DNA from: Tieghemiomyces parasiticus
Taxonomy: Eukaryota > Kickxellomycota > Dimargaritomycetes > Dimargaritales > Dimargaritaceae
Direction: 5' to 3'
DNA: 64,000 nucleotides
Assembly (NCBI GenBank): GCA_027575765.1
Contig: JANBPT010000131.1
Location: 1 to 64,000, forward strand
The notes under the pieces were generated by a model. That model was not told the DNA's origin. It saw only the letters and a list, made by a program, of their open reading frames with translations, and did no database searches. Position numbers and translations under genes: made by a program. Shown here in pieces: positions 63,785 through 64,000 of this stretch. How positions within the stretch are numbered: position 1 is the stretch's first letter; each line of letters opens with the position of its first letter.

Positions 63785-64000
63785 ATGGCCGCCAACCTTG
63801 ATCCTGCTGCCCTCCTGGGTGACACCAAAGTGAGCCACCCGATGGCGGAGGAGGTGTCGCGAAAAGGCTGGCAGTGAAAAAAAATAGATATCCAAGTCAC
63901 TCTGGCTAATAACATTGCAGAAAGACCTACACGCCCCCCCTCCCTGTGCCAACGTGCAACACGCTTGTGCCGTCAAAGCATTCTTTCATCCCAAAGACAT
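63785..64000 (+). CDS. Unknown protein, first two exons (runs off the window)
   Basis: Exon 1 is 63785-63829 (MAANLDPAALLGDTK), with ATG in CGACATGG and donor GTGAGC. A 91-nt intron with a CTAAT branch-like sequence ends in TTGCAG, and exon 2 starts at 63921 and runs to the window edge, reading KDLHAPPPCANVQHACAVKAFF. Phase fits without a stop. Two Cys (CANVQHAC) are visible, but too little of the protein is present to assign a family. A TATA box at 63705-63710 supports the start. Confidence 0.55.

Noticed and set aside
1..64000. CRISPR arrays, rRNA, complete transposons, telomeric or centromeric repeats
   Set aside because: None was seen on either strand when reading for regularly spaced repeats, rRNA signatures or intact transposase or reverse transcriptase.

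Overview
The window looks like nuclear DNA of an early-diverging fungus. Introns are GT-AG, mostly 90-250 nt with GTAAGT-type donors, and coding sequence is GC-rich. Several genes are typically fungal: a PKR1-type V-ATPase assembly factor, a CipC-like protein, a Rom2-type Rho1 exchange factor (DEP-DH-PH-CNH), an SPX phosphate transporter, an Slp1-type SUN protein and the PdxT/Sno1 vitamin B6 enzyme. Beside them sit genes that many model yeasts have lost or strongly diverged: UVSSA, the exon-junction protein Y14 (RBM8A) and dynactin p24 (DCTN3). A species cannot be named from the sequence; Zoopagomycota or chytrid grade is my inference.

Layout. 1-10 kb: end of 6-phosphogluconate dehydrogenase, CipC-like protein, J-domain protein, a small possible secreted protein, CBF1 (bHLH-zipper) and an Arg/Asp-repeat protein. 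10-19 kb: PKR1, the 1333-residue Rho-GEF and a leucine-rich-repeat protein. 21-33 kb: PdxT, UVSSA (six exons), COX8, a conserved mitochondrial protein, a three-exon unknown, Cu/Zn SOD and medium-chain acyl-CoA dehydrogenase. 33-37.6 kb: gene-poor, with one spliced unknown gene carrying an in-frame TAA and possible retroelement remnants. 37.6-47.3 kb: a dense intron-rich cluster of DCTN3, CCDC25, Y14 and eIF5B. 48-64 kb: SEC13, a TCP11/SOK1 family protein, DBP10 helicase, SLP1, an SPX phosphate transporter and the first two exons of an unknown gene at the right edge.

The outstanding feature is a 435-residue intein inside translation initiation factor eIF5B (positions 44312-45616, minus strand). 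It splits the GTP-binding P-loop exactly between Lys and Thr of GHVDTGK/T, so the factor should be inactive until the intein is spliced out at protein level. Its two LAGLIDADG-like motifs have lost their acidic catalytic residues, so it looks like a splicing-only element whose homing function is dead.

The genes are housekeeping and do not form one pathway. No operons, rRNA, convincing tRNA, CRISPR array or intact transposon was found. Exon boundaries were assigned by hand from splice consensus, reading-frame phase and remembered family similarity. For all spliced genes the exon lengths sum to a whole number of codons.
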